A stretch of 36,787 nucleotides of DNA from Deltaproteobacteria bacterium (GCA_031278395.1 JAITKM010000004.1:1-36787), one strand, 5' to 3'. Counted from the stretch's first letter, positions 1-7,553 are shown. Program-made: numbers and translations. The notes: generated from the sequence alone by a model not told the origin.

Positions 1-110
1 GAATGGTCAATTTCCCACCTGTCAAAGTCCGGTGCGAAGTCTTTTGCGAAAAAGACCCAGCCTTTGCGCCTTATTCTTTCAAATATGCTGTTTTGTGCGT
101 CTTTCTTCAT
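1..110 (-). CDS. DUF6088/AbiEi-like regulator, N-terminal part (cut by window edge)
   Basis: Only the first 36 codons are inside the window, reading leftward from an ATG at 110. The start of the product, MKKDAQNSIFERIRRKGW followed by VFFAKDF, resembles the N-terminus of DUF6088 / AbiEi-type antitoxin winged-helix proteins, which often open with an I..RI..KG.GWVF..KDF pattern. An SD-like AGAAAGGG lies 7-14 bases upstream. The promoter region is a palindrome (see 120-158). In well-studied AbiE systems the antitoxin represses its own promoter through inverted repeats, so autoregulation is a reasonable inference. The gene directly follows an integrase remnant on the same strand, and base composition is richer in GC than the surrounding chromosome, which suggests transfer. 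A toxin partner, if any, would lie left of the window. Confidence 0.5.
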   Translation of the reverse strand, partial: MKKDAQNSIFERIRRKGWVFFAKDFAPDFDRWEIDH

Positions 111-119
111 GGGATGCCC

Positions 120-158
120 TTTCTATTTAGTAGAAATATAGTATAGTTTTTCTACTAA
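120..158 (-). promoter_or_regulatory. Palindromic operator/promoter of the DUF6088-like gene
   Basis: Perfect 10-bp arms TTAGTAGAAA (127-136) and TTTCTACTAA (149-158) flank a 12-base spacer that, on the minus strand, contains TATACT, a good -10 box. A third half-site, TTTCTA (120-125), pairs with TAGAAA (131-136), so the region carries three TAGAAA half-sites in alternating orientation. The position just upstream of the gene that starts at 110, overlapping its likely -10, is that of an autorepression operator. The protein that binds it is inferred, not shown. Confidence 0.55.
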
Positions 159-403
159 GCCCAGCGAAAAAAAGCAAGAAAAATAATAAAGTAGGCTAGT
201 CCGCGATAGAACGCGGTCGCGTCCCTTGGTTCTGAATTTGCGGATAAGGCGGACGGGGTTAGTGCCAAGGGTTTGATACTCCTGTTTTTCACACCAGTTC
301 AGAAAGTATGAAATGAACATCAGGCAGTGGTTCGCCTGCACCTGCGTATACTCGCCAACGGTTAGGTGCATTTTTTCAAGATGGCGAACATTTACCTCGT
401 TTA
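123..403 (-). pseudogene. Tyrosine integrase remnant (core-binding domain only)
   Basis: Reading leftward from the tRNA edge, the frame gives LNEVNVRHLEK, then ANHCLMFISYFLNWCEKQ and TNPVRLIRKFRTKGRDRVLS. This matches the SAM-like core-binding domain of phage or tyrosine recombinases (pattern L..IT..H, N.YL..L...LNWA...G....NPV..I...., R.R.LS). The catalytic domain with the R-H-R-Y residues is missing: after RVLS the sequence turns into unrelated, AT-rich codons and the gene operator. An ATG exists at 371 (82 residues), but the homology starts upstream of it, right at the 5' edge of the tRNA at 404. The fragment is GC-richer than its neighbours. It is read as a dead integrase left by a mobile element next to a tRNA gene. 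Confidence 0.7.
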
Positions 404-492
404 GCGGAAATGGTGGAATTGGCAGACACGCTAGACTTAGGATCTAGTGCTTTTAGTGTGTGGGTTCGACTCCCCCCCCTTTTTTTTTCGCA
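404..492 (+). tRNA. tRNA-Leu (anticodon UAG), abnormal 3' arm
   Basis: The 5' acceptor strand GCGGAAA, a normal D arm, and the anticodon arm CTAGA-CTTAGGA-TCTAG with anticodon TAG are all clear, and a long variable arm follows, as expected for Leu. The T arm reads GTGGG-TTCGACT-CCCCC, with one mismatch (second pair). After it the sequence is a run of eight C then nine T before CGC-A. The acceptor can close as GCGGAAA with TTTTCGC, but about eight extra bases lie between the T stem and the acceptor 3' strand. CCA is not encoded. Either homopolymer length is wrong in the assembly, or the gene decayed after an integration event at this tRNA. Confidence 0.75.
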
Positions 493-574
493 TAGCCATT
501 CTTACTTACTTACTTAAGTCCTACAGACAAAAAACTATAGTAATTATAAATGTAGTTTTTTATTCTATTCAGTT

Positions 575-743
575 ATGACAGTTAAGACTTCTATAGAAAC
601 GGAAAGTGAGGTTTTTAAAAATATTAAAATTGAAATCCCCTGCGCGATATTTAATGCGCAAATGGCTCAAAAGCTTGGTTCGGTTGCTGGGCGGTGTGCA
701 GCTGAAAGGTTTTCGCAAAGGCAAAGCGCCTAAGGATTTCGTT
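575..743 (+). pseudogene. Trigger factor (tig) N-terminal remnant, frameshifted
   Basis: An ATG at 575 opens MTVKTSIETESEVFKNIKI then EIP, the usual start of trigger factor (short beta strand, then an I.IP motif). This frame stops at 731-733. In the +1 frame the sequence continues as VQLKGFRKGKAPKDFV (about 699-743), which is the ribosome-binding loop of trigger factor (GFRKGK.P). A frameshift therefore lies near 680-700, and homology ends after about 57 codons of a protein normally about 430 long. No further trigger factor sequence follows. It is a dead fragment, possibly left by rearrangement at the tRNA-Leu locus. A functional copy, if present, is elsewhere. Confidence 0.7.
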
Positions 744-796
744 TTCTGGTTCAGCAGGATTTCACCTCGAAACCGCTGTACCAGAAATAATACTAT

Positions 797-877
797 GGTT
801 AGTGCATAGTGGTTAGTTTGCATGCGGAGATTATCACCGATTGTAAGTTCAAATCATTAAATCACTATGCACTAACC
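797..877. repeat. 15-bp perfect inverted repeat with 51-bp interior
   Basis: GGTTAGTGCATAGTG at 797-811 is mirrored exactly by CACTATGCACTAACC at 863-877. No reading frame spans the interior. The arms are too far apart for a classic terminator and no T-run follows. It could be a small non-autonomous element or a long-stem RNA. Confidence 0.7.
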
Positions 878-891
878 TTATTTTGTTTTTA

Positions 892-981
892 TTAACCCCA
901 GAGGACACACAGAGAGTACAGATAACATAGAAGGGGGTATTTAATTATCCTTCATACTCTCTGTGTATCCTCTGGGGTTAA
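892..981. repeat. 27-bp inverted repeat (26/27 match), REP/MITE-like
   Basis: The left arm at 892-918 begins TTAACCCCAGAGGACACAC. The right arm at 955-981 is its reverse complement with one change (C/T). The spacer is 36 bases, with a further GATAA/TTATC pairing inside. The CCCCAGAGGACACACAGAG style of sequence recalls intergenic palindromic repeats seen in many environmental genomes (recollection, not a search). It sits 14 bases downstream of the preceding inverted repeat and about 30 bases before the convergent gene end at 1011. Confidence 0.7.
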
Positions 982-1010
982 AAAATTCCATTTGTAAGGT
1001 TTTAGACGTT

Positions 1011-1823
1011 TCAAACTAAGTAGTGGGCAAAGAAGAATTTGCTAGTTCTATTGAGTAACCTTTTTCCACGATAATTAGGATAATTTTTTTGAACTATCCT
1101 TTTAAACTCTTCAGGTGTTTTGGCTACTCCTGCAATAGAATGTAAACATCTAAAATATTCTATTTTGTTTTGAATATCTTTTAAAGTTTCCAAACTATAA
1201 TAAGGAGTTAAAACTAAATCATAGCTTTTATTTAAGACGCTTTTTAAATGGGATATCATGTATATGATATCGGCTTTGCGAGGAACAACTGAATGAATAT
1301 GGTGTCCAAACAAATGGAGATAGACCGCGTTGATATCTGGCAGTTCTACATTAAAAGTTTTAGGTGAGGTATTTAAAATTTTTATTCTGATACCTGCAAT
1401 AACTGTTTCTGAATTATCAATGTATTCATGAATTACAGGAACTGAACTATCAAAAATTTCTCCGTATTTTCGAATATGACAATCGATGATTATTCTGCCT
1501 GTCCCTTTACTGCAATAATGAACAGCATTTTTAGTCGAATATCTTTTGACGTCTGGTAAAAAACTCGCTCCGACTGCACGATACATAACTAGTATGCCTG
1601 CTATTTGTAGCTTGGAAAGACTAAGATATAGTTCCAATTCTTTAATGTTTTCAAAGAAGCAAGGAGTTTCAATGATCAGTGCTTCTTGGTTTTTTTCTAA
1701 AATATAAATTTCGTCATTTAGAGAATCATTAGTCTTATAAGCATGTAATTTTATTTCACCAAAATCATAGATATGAACTTCACCTTTATTTAGCTTAATA
1801 ATTTGAAAAGGATTATTTTCCAT
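1011..1823 (-). CDS. Metallo-beta-lactamase-fold protein lacking the HxHxDH motif
   Basis: The 270-residue product resembles MBL-fold hydrolases in outline: a YILEKNQEALIIET strand pair (about residues 40-53), a GASFLPDVKRYSTKNAVHY stretch, a late LHLFGHHIHS segment (169-178) and an alpha-helical C-terminus. Where the HxHxDH metal motif should be (about 80-85) the sequence reads MYRAVG, so the usual dinuclear zinc site is absent. His 170, 174, 175 and 177 are the remaining candidate ligands. It may be a family member with altered metal binding or a non-catalytic relative. The ATG at 1823 has GGAG about 10 bases upstream. No partner gene is close; a 247-base AT-rich gap with no recognisable feature separates it from fhs, on the same strand upstream. 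The fold assignment is moderate; the substrate is unknown. Confidence 0.55.
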   Translation of the reverse strand: MENNPFQIIKLNKGEVHIYDFGEIKLHAYKTNDSLNDEIYILEKNQEALIIETPCFFENIKELELYLSLSKLQIAGILVMYRAVGASFLPDVKRYSTKNAVHYCSKGTGRIIIDCHIRKYGEIFDSSVPVIHEYIDNSETVIAGIRIKILNTSPKTFNVELPDINAVYLHLFGHHIHSVVPRKADIIYMISHLKSVLNKSYDLVLTPYYSLETLKDIQNKIEYFRCLHSIAGVAKTPEEFKRIVQKNYPNYRGKRLLNRTSKFFFAHYLV

Positions 1824-2070
1824 ATTTTTTACTACTCCATTTTTACAAAGTTACTACTCTCAAACTGCACCTCAACCGAGCCGACAACAATAGCATTAAA
1901 TTCTAAAAAGTCTAGTTTAGTTAAAAAAAAACAGAACTAATTATATTTAAAACTTTATAATGAAAAAAAATAATAATTTAATATTGATTAGAATAAGTAT
2001 TATACTTAGGAATAATTTTCATTTTTGTATTTTGACACTGAAGATAAGCCAGGGCTAAGTATAAGAAAAA

Positions 2071-3738
2071 TTAAAATAATCCTGATATGTTGCCTTGATT
2101 ATCTATATCTATGTTTAGGGCTGCTGGGAATTTAGGTAAGCCTGGCATGGTCATAATATCTCCGGTTAAGACGACAATAAAACCAGCTCCAGTAGAAAGT
2201 TTAACGTTTTTTATATTAATGTTAAATCCAGTTGGTCGCCCTAAAAGTTTGGCATTGTCTGAAAGAGAATATTGCGTTTTGGCAACACAAATTGGCAGTG
2301 CAGCAAATCCAAGTTTTTCAATTTGCAAAATTTTCTCTTCTGCAAGTTCTGAATAAACAACACCATCAGCACCATAAATCTTTTTTGCTAGAATTGAGAT
2401 TTTTTCTTTGATTGGTTGCGTAGTAGAATATAATGGAGCAAAATTTGATTTTGTTTCACAAAGAGCAATGACTTTTTTCGCAAGATTTGCCGCTCCAGCA
2501 GAACCTTTGGCAAATCCTTCACAAACCTCAGCTACAACTTCCTGAGTTTGGCAAAAATCTAATACAGCTTGGAGTTCTTCTTCAGTATCTGTGAGAAATT
2601 TATTAATACTTACTATTAATGGCACACCATATTGTTTTAAGTTTTCAATGTGTGCCGCTAAATTGCAAAGCCCACTATGTAAGGCAGGCAAATTTTCCAA
2701 AGCCAGATTTTCCTTTGTTATACCACCATTGTATTTTAAAGCTCGAACCGTTGCGACTAAAACAATCGCCGACGGAATAAAACCTGCCACTGGACACTTA
2801 ATATCTAAAAATTTTTCAGCTCCTAAGTCTGAACCAAAACCGGCTTCAGTAACACAGTAATCAGCTAATTTTAAAGCTAACTTTGTTGCGCGTATAGAAT
2901 TACAACCATGTGCAATATTCGCAAAAGGTCCACCATGAATAATCGCCGGCGTATTTTCTATAGTTTGCACTAAATTGGGTTTGATGGCTTCTTTTAAGAG
3001 CGCTGCCATTGCGCCTTGCATTTTAAAATCCCGGACAAATAAAGGTTGGTCAGATGTTGAATAACCAACTAGTATATTGCCTAAACGATTTTTTAAGTCT
3101 TGCAAGTCTTCAGCTAAACAGAGAATTGCCATGATCTCACTGGCAACTGTAATCACCAAACTGTCTGCTCGCTCCAGACCATTTGTTTTGGCACCTTGAC
3201 CTATACTAATTGAGCGTAGAGACCTGTCGTTCATATCCATGCAACGCTGGATACAAATGCGCTCCAGATCAAGTTTTAATTCATTTCCATGATAGAGGTG
3301 ATTATCAACGACAGCACAAAGTAAATTATTAGCTGTAGTAATGGCGTGCATGTCGCCAGTAAAGTGTAAATTTATTTCTTCCATTGGTAGGACTTGTGAG
3401 TAACCACCGCCAGTAGCTCCGCCTTTTAACCCAAAAACTGGGCCTAGTGAAGGCTCGCGCAGTGTAATAATTGCATTCTTTGTGTGAGTTAAAGCCATAC
3501 CAAGTGCAATAGTGGTTGTAGTTTTACCTTCACCAGCAGGTGTGGGATTAATGGCAGTAACTAAGATTAGTTTGCTGTGATTAGGCTTGTTACTTAATCG
3601 CAAAAATAATTCTTCTGAAAGTTTGGCTTTATATTTACCATATAGTTCTAGGTCCTCAGTAAAAATCCCAAGTTTTTTGGCAATTTCTGTAATGGGGAGC
3701 ATTTTAGTTTGTTGAGCAATTTCAATATCAGATAGCAT
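2071..3738 (-). CDS. fhs: Formate-tetrahydrofolate ligase
   Basis: The enzyme joins formate to tetrahydrofolate using ATP to give 10-formyl-THF in the cytosol. The 555-residue length is normal. The ATP-binding P-loop is [10 protein letters not shown] at about residues 66-75, followed by the family stretches [20 protein letters not shown] and FTGDMHAI. The end, [16 protein letters not shown], is the conserved C-terminus of the family. The start at 3738 gives MLSDIEIAQ, the usual N-terminus. The gene stands alone on the minus strand, divergent from xseB. It pairs functionally with folD at 29203-30102, which interconverts methylene- and formyl-THF. Both being present suggests formate-linked one-carbon supply; the direction of flux cannot be told from sequence. 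Confidence 0.97.
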   Translation of the reverse strand: MLSDIEIAQQTKMLPITEIAKKLGIFTEDLELYGKYKAKLSEELFLRLSNKPNHSKLILVTAINPTPAGEGKTTTTIALGMALTHTKNAIITLREPSLGPVFGLKGGATGGGYSQVLPMEEINLHFTGDMHAITTANNLLCAVVDNHLYHGNELKLDLERICIQRCMDMNDRSLRSISIGQGAKTNGLERADSLVITVASEIMAILCLAEDLQDLKNRLGNILVGYSTSDQPLFVRDFKMQGAMAALLKEAIKPNLVQTIENTPAIIHGGPFANIAHGCNSIRATKLALKLADYCVTEAGFGSDLGAEKFLDIKCPVAGFIPSAIVLVATVRALKYNGGITKENLALENLPALHSGLCNLAAHIENLKQYGVPLIVSINKFLTDTEEELQAVLDFCQTQEVVAEVCEGFAKGSAGAANLAKKVIALCETKSNFAPLYSTTQPIKEKISILAKKIYGADGVVYSELAEEKILQIEKLGFAALPICVAKTQYSLSDNAKLLGRPTGFNINIKNVKLSTGAGFIVVLTGDIMTMPGLPKFPAALNIDIDNQGNISGLF

Positions 3739-3895
3739 ATGGTTGATGATTTTTATAAAGTGCTAATTAAAAAGCTTTCATTTTGAGGAGGTTTGTTGTA
3801 GTGCAACAATTCTTAAAAGTCAAGAAACTATATATACTTCTAACTTCGTGTATGCCTAGTGAGAAACAAAAAAATATGGAGAATCAGCGTGTTTT

Positions 3896-4120
3896 ATGAA
3901 AAAAGAAAATATTGAAAAAAGTTTTGAAGCTAATTTTAAAAAGCTAGAACAGTTATCAAAAGAATTACAAGAGGACAATATTTCGATTGATGAATTAGTT
4001 CCGCGTATGAAGGAGGCGTTAACTTCAATTAAAATTTGTAAAGAAGTTTTGCAGGAAACTAAGGTTAAACTCACTGAAGTGAGCAATGAATTTAAAGAAC
4101 TTAACACTTCCAACGATTAG
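3896..4120 (+). CDS. xseB: Exodeoxyribonuclease VII small subunit
   Basis: The 74-residue, highly charged helical product (SFEANFKKLEQLSKELQ, then a second helix with CKEVLQETKVKLTEV) matches XseB, which forms a helical bundle on the XseA large subunit of exonuclease VII. The SFE..L..LE.I...L...... LDE...... pattern of the family is clear. GGAGAA lies 12 bases before the ATG. xseA is not in this window, so the operon common in proteobacteria is broken here. The gene is convergent with the receiver gene, only 30 bases apart. Confidence 0.9.
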   Translation: MKKENIEKSFEANFKKLEQLSKELQEDNISIDELVPRMKEALTSIKICKEVLQETKVKLTEVSNEFKELNTSND

Positions 4121-4150
4121 TTTTTAATAACTTAATGTTGCAAGGTTTGT

Positions 4151-4549
4151 TTACTGGGGTAGTGTTTGATTGTTACGTAAAGCTATATTAGTTGCAGTTA
4201 TAAGTATAGAATGAATACCAGCCAGAGATTCATCTTTTTTAACGCAGTTTAAATTATCCGACTTTCCAATTTTAGTTTTTTGTTTACCTTCGATTTGTAA
4301 AACAACTGGTGGGTGTAGGGGAGAGAGGCTTTCCAGAAAAAGTTCACATTCTTCGTTAAGTGTATCGTCTAATACGATTACATCTGGTTGTTCTTTCTCA
4401 AGAAGTCTTAATCCTTCAGTTGCATCCTGAGCGTAAAATAATTCAAGTTTATCTGTTTTTTGCAAAGCTTGGGCAATGCACTTTTTAAATTCAAATATTA
4501 ATTCATCTTCTTCGACAAATAAAATTTTAGTTGTATTTGGGTTTTGCAT
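4151..4549 (-). CDS. Stand-alone receiver (REC) domain protein
   Basis: The 132-residue product is a single CheY-like receiver. It shows the ILFVEED acidic pocket (E13-E14-D15), the phospho-acceptor strand PDVIVLDD (most likely Asp61), and a Lys pair at 104-105 in the beta-5 position. The usual Ser/Thr at the end of beta-4 is not evident (VVLQIEG), so it is a divergent receiver. There is no output domain. A strong SD, AAGGAGC, precedes the ATG. No histidine kinase is nearby. It could act as a phosphate shuttle or bind a partner such as the SpoIIE-type phosphatase at 31387-32586; that link is speculation. Confidence 0.8.
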   Translation of the reverse strand: MQNPNTTKILFVEEDELIFEFKKCIAQALQKTDKLELFYAQDATEGLRLLEKEQPDVIVLDDTLNEECELFLESLSPLHPPVVLQIEGKQKTKIGKSDNLNCVKKDESLAGIHSILITATNIALRNNQTLPQ

Positions 4550-4641
4550 ACTTGCTCCTTAATAATTTTAGCATCGTGCTAAAATTAACTACGGATTCAA
4601 TATCGACAAAACTAAAAAAATACTAAAATCTAAGGATTCTA

Positions 4642-4785
4642 ATGGGATACCTGTTTGTTTTCTGGTCTGGGCTTCTTTTTCATAATATACTTAAGGATTC
4701 TAAAAATGCACGTATGTTTTGTGAACGCGCTGTTAAACTAAAGCCTGCCGGCGCGCGCAATAATTTAGGGGATATTGAAATGTAA
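4642..4785 (+). pseudogene. Possible C-terminal fragment of a membrane TPR protein
   Basis: A 47-codon frame from an ATG at 4642 reads a hydrophobic stretch (YLFVFWSGLLFHN), then NARMFCERAVKLKPAGARNN and LGDIEM. The A...ERAVKLKP..A..NLG spacing is typical of a tetratricopeptide repeat, and the hydrophobic lead-in recalls the end of polytopic membrane proteins with C-terminal TPRs. It is far too short to be a whole protein and no SD is evident. The 12-base sequence TAAGGATTCTAA occurs at 4631-4642 and again at 4692-4703. The rest of the 4550-5028 gap holds no other recognised gene. Confidence 0.3.
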
Positions 4786-5028
4786 ATGAAAATTATAACT
4801 GTGCAGAAAAAAGCATAATCTGAAAATATTTATAAAAAACGATCTAAAAAACTGAGAAGACAGAAAAGTTAATTCATGCCCATAAGTTACATGGAGAAAT
4901 AATGGGAAACAGGGAGTTAAGTAGTTAATCGTAAAAACATCTTGCTAAAGCAAAGTTTATAACCTATTGCACAAATCATATTATTGTTGGTGCGGTTAAA
5001 CGCGCTTTTTATTTATTTAAGGAGATTT

Positions 5029-6363
5029 ATGTTTAAACAATTTTTATCTTTGACATTATGTGTTGTTTTTTCCGTTGCTGTTACCGCATGCAAAAAGGAC
5101 AAGCCAGTACTGCAAGCAGATGCAACTGATAGAATAATAACTGTTGCTACAGCAGATGCTGAAAGGGTGCGGGAAACGTTACAGTTTAAATTGAATTTGC
5201 CAAAAGATTTGGAGGAAAAATTTTTAGACTTATTTGTTAAAGATCTTAATAAGAAAGGGGAAATTAGTGAACTTGTAAAGTCCTTTTTAGATTTTGATAT
5301 TAAGACCGAATATTTTATAGCTAGCGACAAAGAGCTTTTCTCGTCAGTAACCTACAATGTTAGAACAGGAAAGCGAATTTATTCGTCTGTAGTAGCTGAT
5401 AAAACGCTTTTTGTTGATATTACAGGTTTAAAGCCAGTTATTCATGATATTATTTCTAGTTTTGGCAGTCTCACTAGTGAAGCAAGTAAAGCAAACCAGA
5501 TGGTAGATGTGGTTTTAAAAGACGTTAAATGGGTTTCTACAACTGCTGACGATATTATAAACTTATTAAGTTCTCTGTCAAATAATGTCGATGATGCACT
5601 TGCTAAAACAGCATTGCAACTAAAGGCTGCTACGGGTGATGATCCACAAAAAGTTAATGACGATCTTGAGGCATTACAAAATACAAAAAAATTTTTCTTA
5701 TCAGAAAATCAAAAGGAGCAAATAAGAGATTTATTTGAACTAAAATCTATTTTGCCAAAAGCAACACGTAAGCAGTTGTGGGTTGAAGTATCTAACGCCT
5801 TTAAAAATTATAAATCTGAATTTGTAATTGAACAAAGCGGCGTCTATAATTTAAAATTAAATACAGAAAATATCGTTCCTTTCATTAAATCGGTTACTTT
5901 TTATCTAATAGATAATGTTGAAACAATTCAGGTAAACGTTAACAATTTTTTAACGATATTATTAGACGTAATTACTGATGGAGTTTTTCAACAACCAGAA
6001 ATAGAACAGGAAAAACAGAAATTTTTTGAAAAAATTGATGAACTCGTTGCAGATGTTAAGCAAAATCGTGATTTGCTTAAATCAGAACTTGAGACGTCAA
6101 TGATTGCCGTTGCAATGCTAACTGGAATGGCAAGCGGAAGTTCTTTTAATTTTCAGTGGTCAAACAAAAATGATATTAGTTCATATTCACAAGACATTAT
6201 AATTAAAGTGCCTATATATAATGTGTCGGCTAATGTTAATTTTAAACATGAGGCGTCAGATATTTCGGAAATTAGTGTCGCTGTTCCTACCAAAGACATA
6301 ATTTCAATTATTGAATTGCAAGAACGCTTTAATAAGGTCTTTGCTAAAACCACTAACTTATAA
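5029..6363 (+). CDS. Large lipoprotein of unknown function
   Basis: I do not recognise the family. The start was set at the ATG at 5029 because AAGGAG lies just upstream and because it gives a clean lipoprotein signal: MFKQFLSLTLCVVFSVAVTAC, with a VTAC lipobox and the lipidated Cys at residue 21. An in-frame start 45 bases upstream would bury the signal. The mature protein of about 424 residues is rich in Asp, Lys and hydrophobic heptads. A central region (about residues 150-250) looks helical, and a later segment (about 375-430) looks like a beta structure. It is probably anchored to the inner leaflet of the outer membrane or to the inner membrane facing the periplasm. The gene is monocistronic, ending at a strong hairpin shared with the convergent SPFH gene. 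Confidence 0.75.
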   Translation: MFKQFLSLTLCVVFSVAVTACKKDKPVLQADATDRIITVATADAERVRETLQFKLNLPKDLEEKFLDLFVKDLNKKGEISELVKSFLDFDIKTEYFIASDKELFSSVTYNVRTGKRIYSSVVADKTLFVDITGLKPVIHDIISSFGSLTSEASKANQMVDVVLKDVKWVSTTADDIINLLSSLSNNVDDALAKTALQLKAATGDDPQKVNDDLEALQNTKKFFLSENQKEQIRDLFELKSILPKATRKQLWVEVSNAFKNYKSEFVIEQSGVYNLKLNTENIVPFIKSVTFYLIDNVETIQVNVNNFLTILLDVITDGVFQQPEIEQEKQKFFEKIDELVADVKQNRDLLKSELETSMIAVAMLTGMASGSSFNFQWSNKNDISSYSQDIIIKVPIYNVSANVNFKHEASDISEISVAVPTKDIISIIELQERFNKVFAKTTNL

Positions 6364-6372
6364 AATTGAATA

Positions 6373-6404
6373 GGGCGTGCAAAACACACGCCCCTCATTT
6401 TTTT
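6373..6404. terminator. Rho-independent terminator between convergent genes
   Basis: The stem GGGCGTG (6373-6379) / CACGCCC (6387-6393) with a 7-base loop is followed by CTCATTTTTTT on the plus strand, a good terminator for the lipoprotein gene. On the minus strand it falls just after the SPFH stop and is followed by an AT-rich tract, so it may serve both. Confidence 0.8.
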
Positions 6405-7371
6405 AAAACCCTTTGAGGTTTGTAAAAGTCTCGGCTTTATTTGTTTTATTAGGATTGTCGTCAGTTAGTAAGCCTTTGGCCAAAGTTATCATGCTACCAA
6501 CATCACTTAAGTTAGCTGGTAAAACAAGGGTGTTACTCTTTTGAGCTAGTTTACCAAACTCATCTAAATACTTTTCAGCGATTTTTAATTCCATAGCTTT
6601 ATTACCACCTTGACTTGCCAGGGCTTGAGCTATAAGAACAATACCTTCAGCGTTAGCTCTAGCCAGGGCTAAAATAGCTTCAGCTTGACCTTCAGCTTCG
6701 TTAATTTGTTGTGCCTTATTAGCTTCAGATTCTTTAATAACCCGCTGTTTATTACCTTCAGCTTTATTGATTTCAGCTTCCTTAAAGCCTTCCGATTCTA
6801 AAATATTAGCACGCTTGTCTCGCTCAGCGCTTACTTCTCTTTCCATCTTAGCTAAAATTTCTGGTGGTGGAGTAATGTCTTTAATTTCATAACGCCAAAC
6901 CTTAACCCCCCAAGCTTCAGAGGCGTTATCAATTTGGCTTACAATAGCTGCGTTGATACGTAAGCGTTCTTCAAATGTTTCGTCCAGTTTTAACTTTCCG
7001 ATTTCACTTCTGAGTGTGGTTTGAGCTAATTGCACAATGGCATATTCATAGTTTGCAATACCATAAGAAGCACGGTGTGCATCCATAACCTGTAAATAAA
7101 CAATACCATCAACTTCCATACGCACATTGTCTTTAGTAATACAAATTTGGCAAGGTGTATCAATTGCTCGTTCTTTGAGTGAATGGCGATAAGCAATTAT
7201 ATCAACGAAAGGAATTAAAAAATGTAATCCAGCGCCCAAGGTATTGTGATATTGTCCCATTCTTTCTGTAACATATGCTGATTGTTGTGGAACAATCACG
7301 ATCGACTTAGAAAGCAATACTACAACGGTAAACAATAAGGCTACAACTACTGCCAATAATCCTGTTATCAT
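6403..7371 (-). CDS. SPFH/stomatin-like membrane protein (QmcA type)
   Basis: The 322-residue product has an N-terminal membrane segment (about 1-23), the SPFH entry SIVIVPQQSAYVTERMGQY, and the family stretches AGLHFLIPFVD and LRSEIGKLKLDE. An Ala/Glu-rich helical region follows (about 175-245, ERDKRANILESEGFKEAEI onward). This is the layout of paraslipin/QmcA proteins that oligomerise into cages or microdomains and associate with proteases and NfeD proteins. AGGAG precedes the ATG. It follows nfeD on the same strand, the usual pairing. Between the two lies a partial copy of its own 5' end (7415-7507). Assignment to family is firm; the exact role is not known. Confidence 0.92.
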   Translation of the reverse strand: MITGLLAVVVALLFTVVVLLSKSIVIVPQQSAYVTERMGQYHNTLGAGLHFLIPFVDIIAYRHSLKERAIDTPCQICITKDNVRMEVDGIVYLQVMDAHRASYGIANYEYAIVQLAQTTLRSEIGKLKLDETFEERLRINAAIVSQIDNASEAWGVKVWRYEIKDITPPPEILAKMEREVSAERDKRANILESEGFKEAEINKAEGNKQRVIKESEANKAQQINEAEGQAEAILALARANAEGIVLIAQALASQGGNKAMELKIAEKYLDEFGKLAQKSNTLVLPANLSDVGSMITLAKGLLTDDNPNKTNKAETFTNLKGF

Positions 7372-7414
7372 ACAAATTCTCCTATTATTAAACTACAAAC
7401 GGTTATTAAAAAAT

Positions 7415-7507
7415 TTAAACTGTAACATATGCTGATTGTTGTGGAACAATCACGATCGCTTTACGAAGCATAAAGACTACAATTATTAATAAAAAAATTT
7501 TAACCAT
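7415..7507 (-). pseudogene. Truncated duplicate of the SPFH gene 5' end (30 codons)
   Basis: Reading leftward from an ATG at 7507, preceded by GGAAG, the frame gives MVKIFLLIIVVFMLRKAIV then IVPQQSAYVTV and a stop. It parallels the start of the downstream SPFH protein (SKSIVIVPQQSAYVTERMG). The 39 bases at 7420-7458 are identical to 7266-7304, while the membrane-segment codons upstream have diverged strongly. It is either a remnant of a tandem SPFH paralogue or a recombination product. Because the start and SD are intact, a 30-residue membrane peptide could still be made. Confidence 0.75.
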
Positions 7508-7553
7508 TAATAACTTCCATACAAAAATAACCCTATACAAATGCCTCTTAAAC

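Noticed and set aside
569-823. Minus-strand frame of 84 residues
   Set aside because: It is antisense to the tig remnant, whose plus-strand homology (GFRKGKAPKDFV) explains the sequence.
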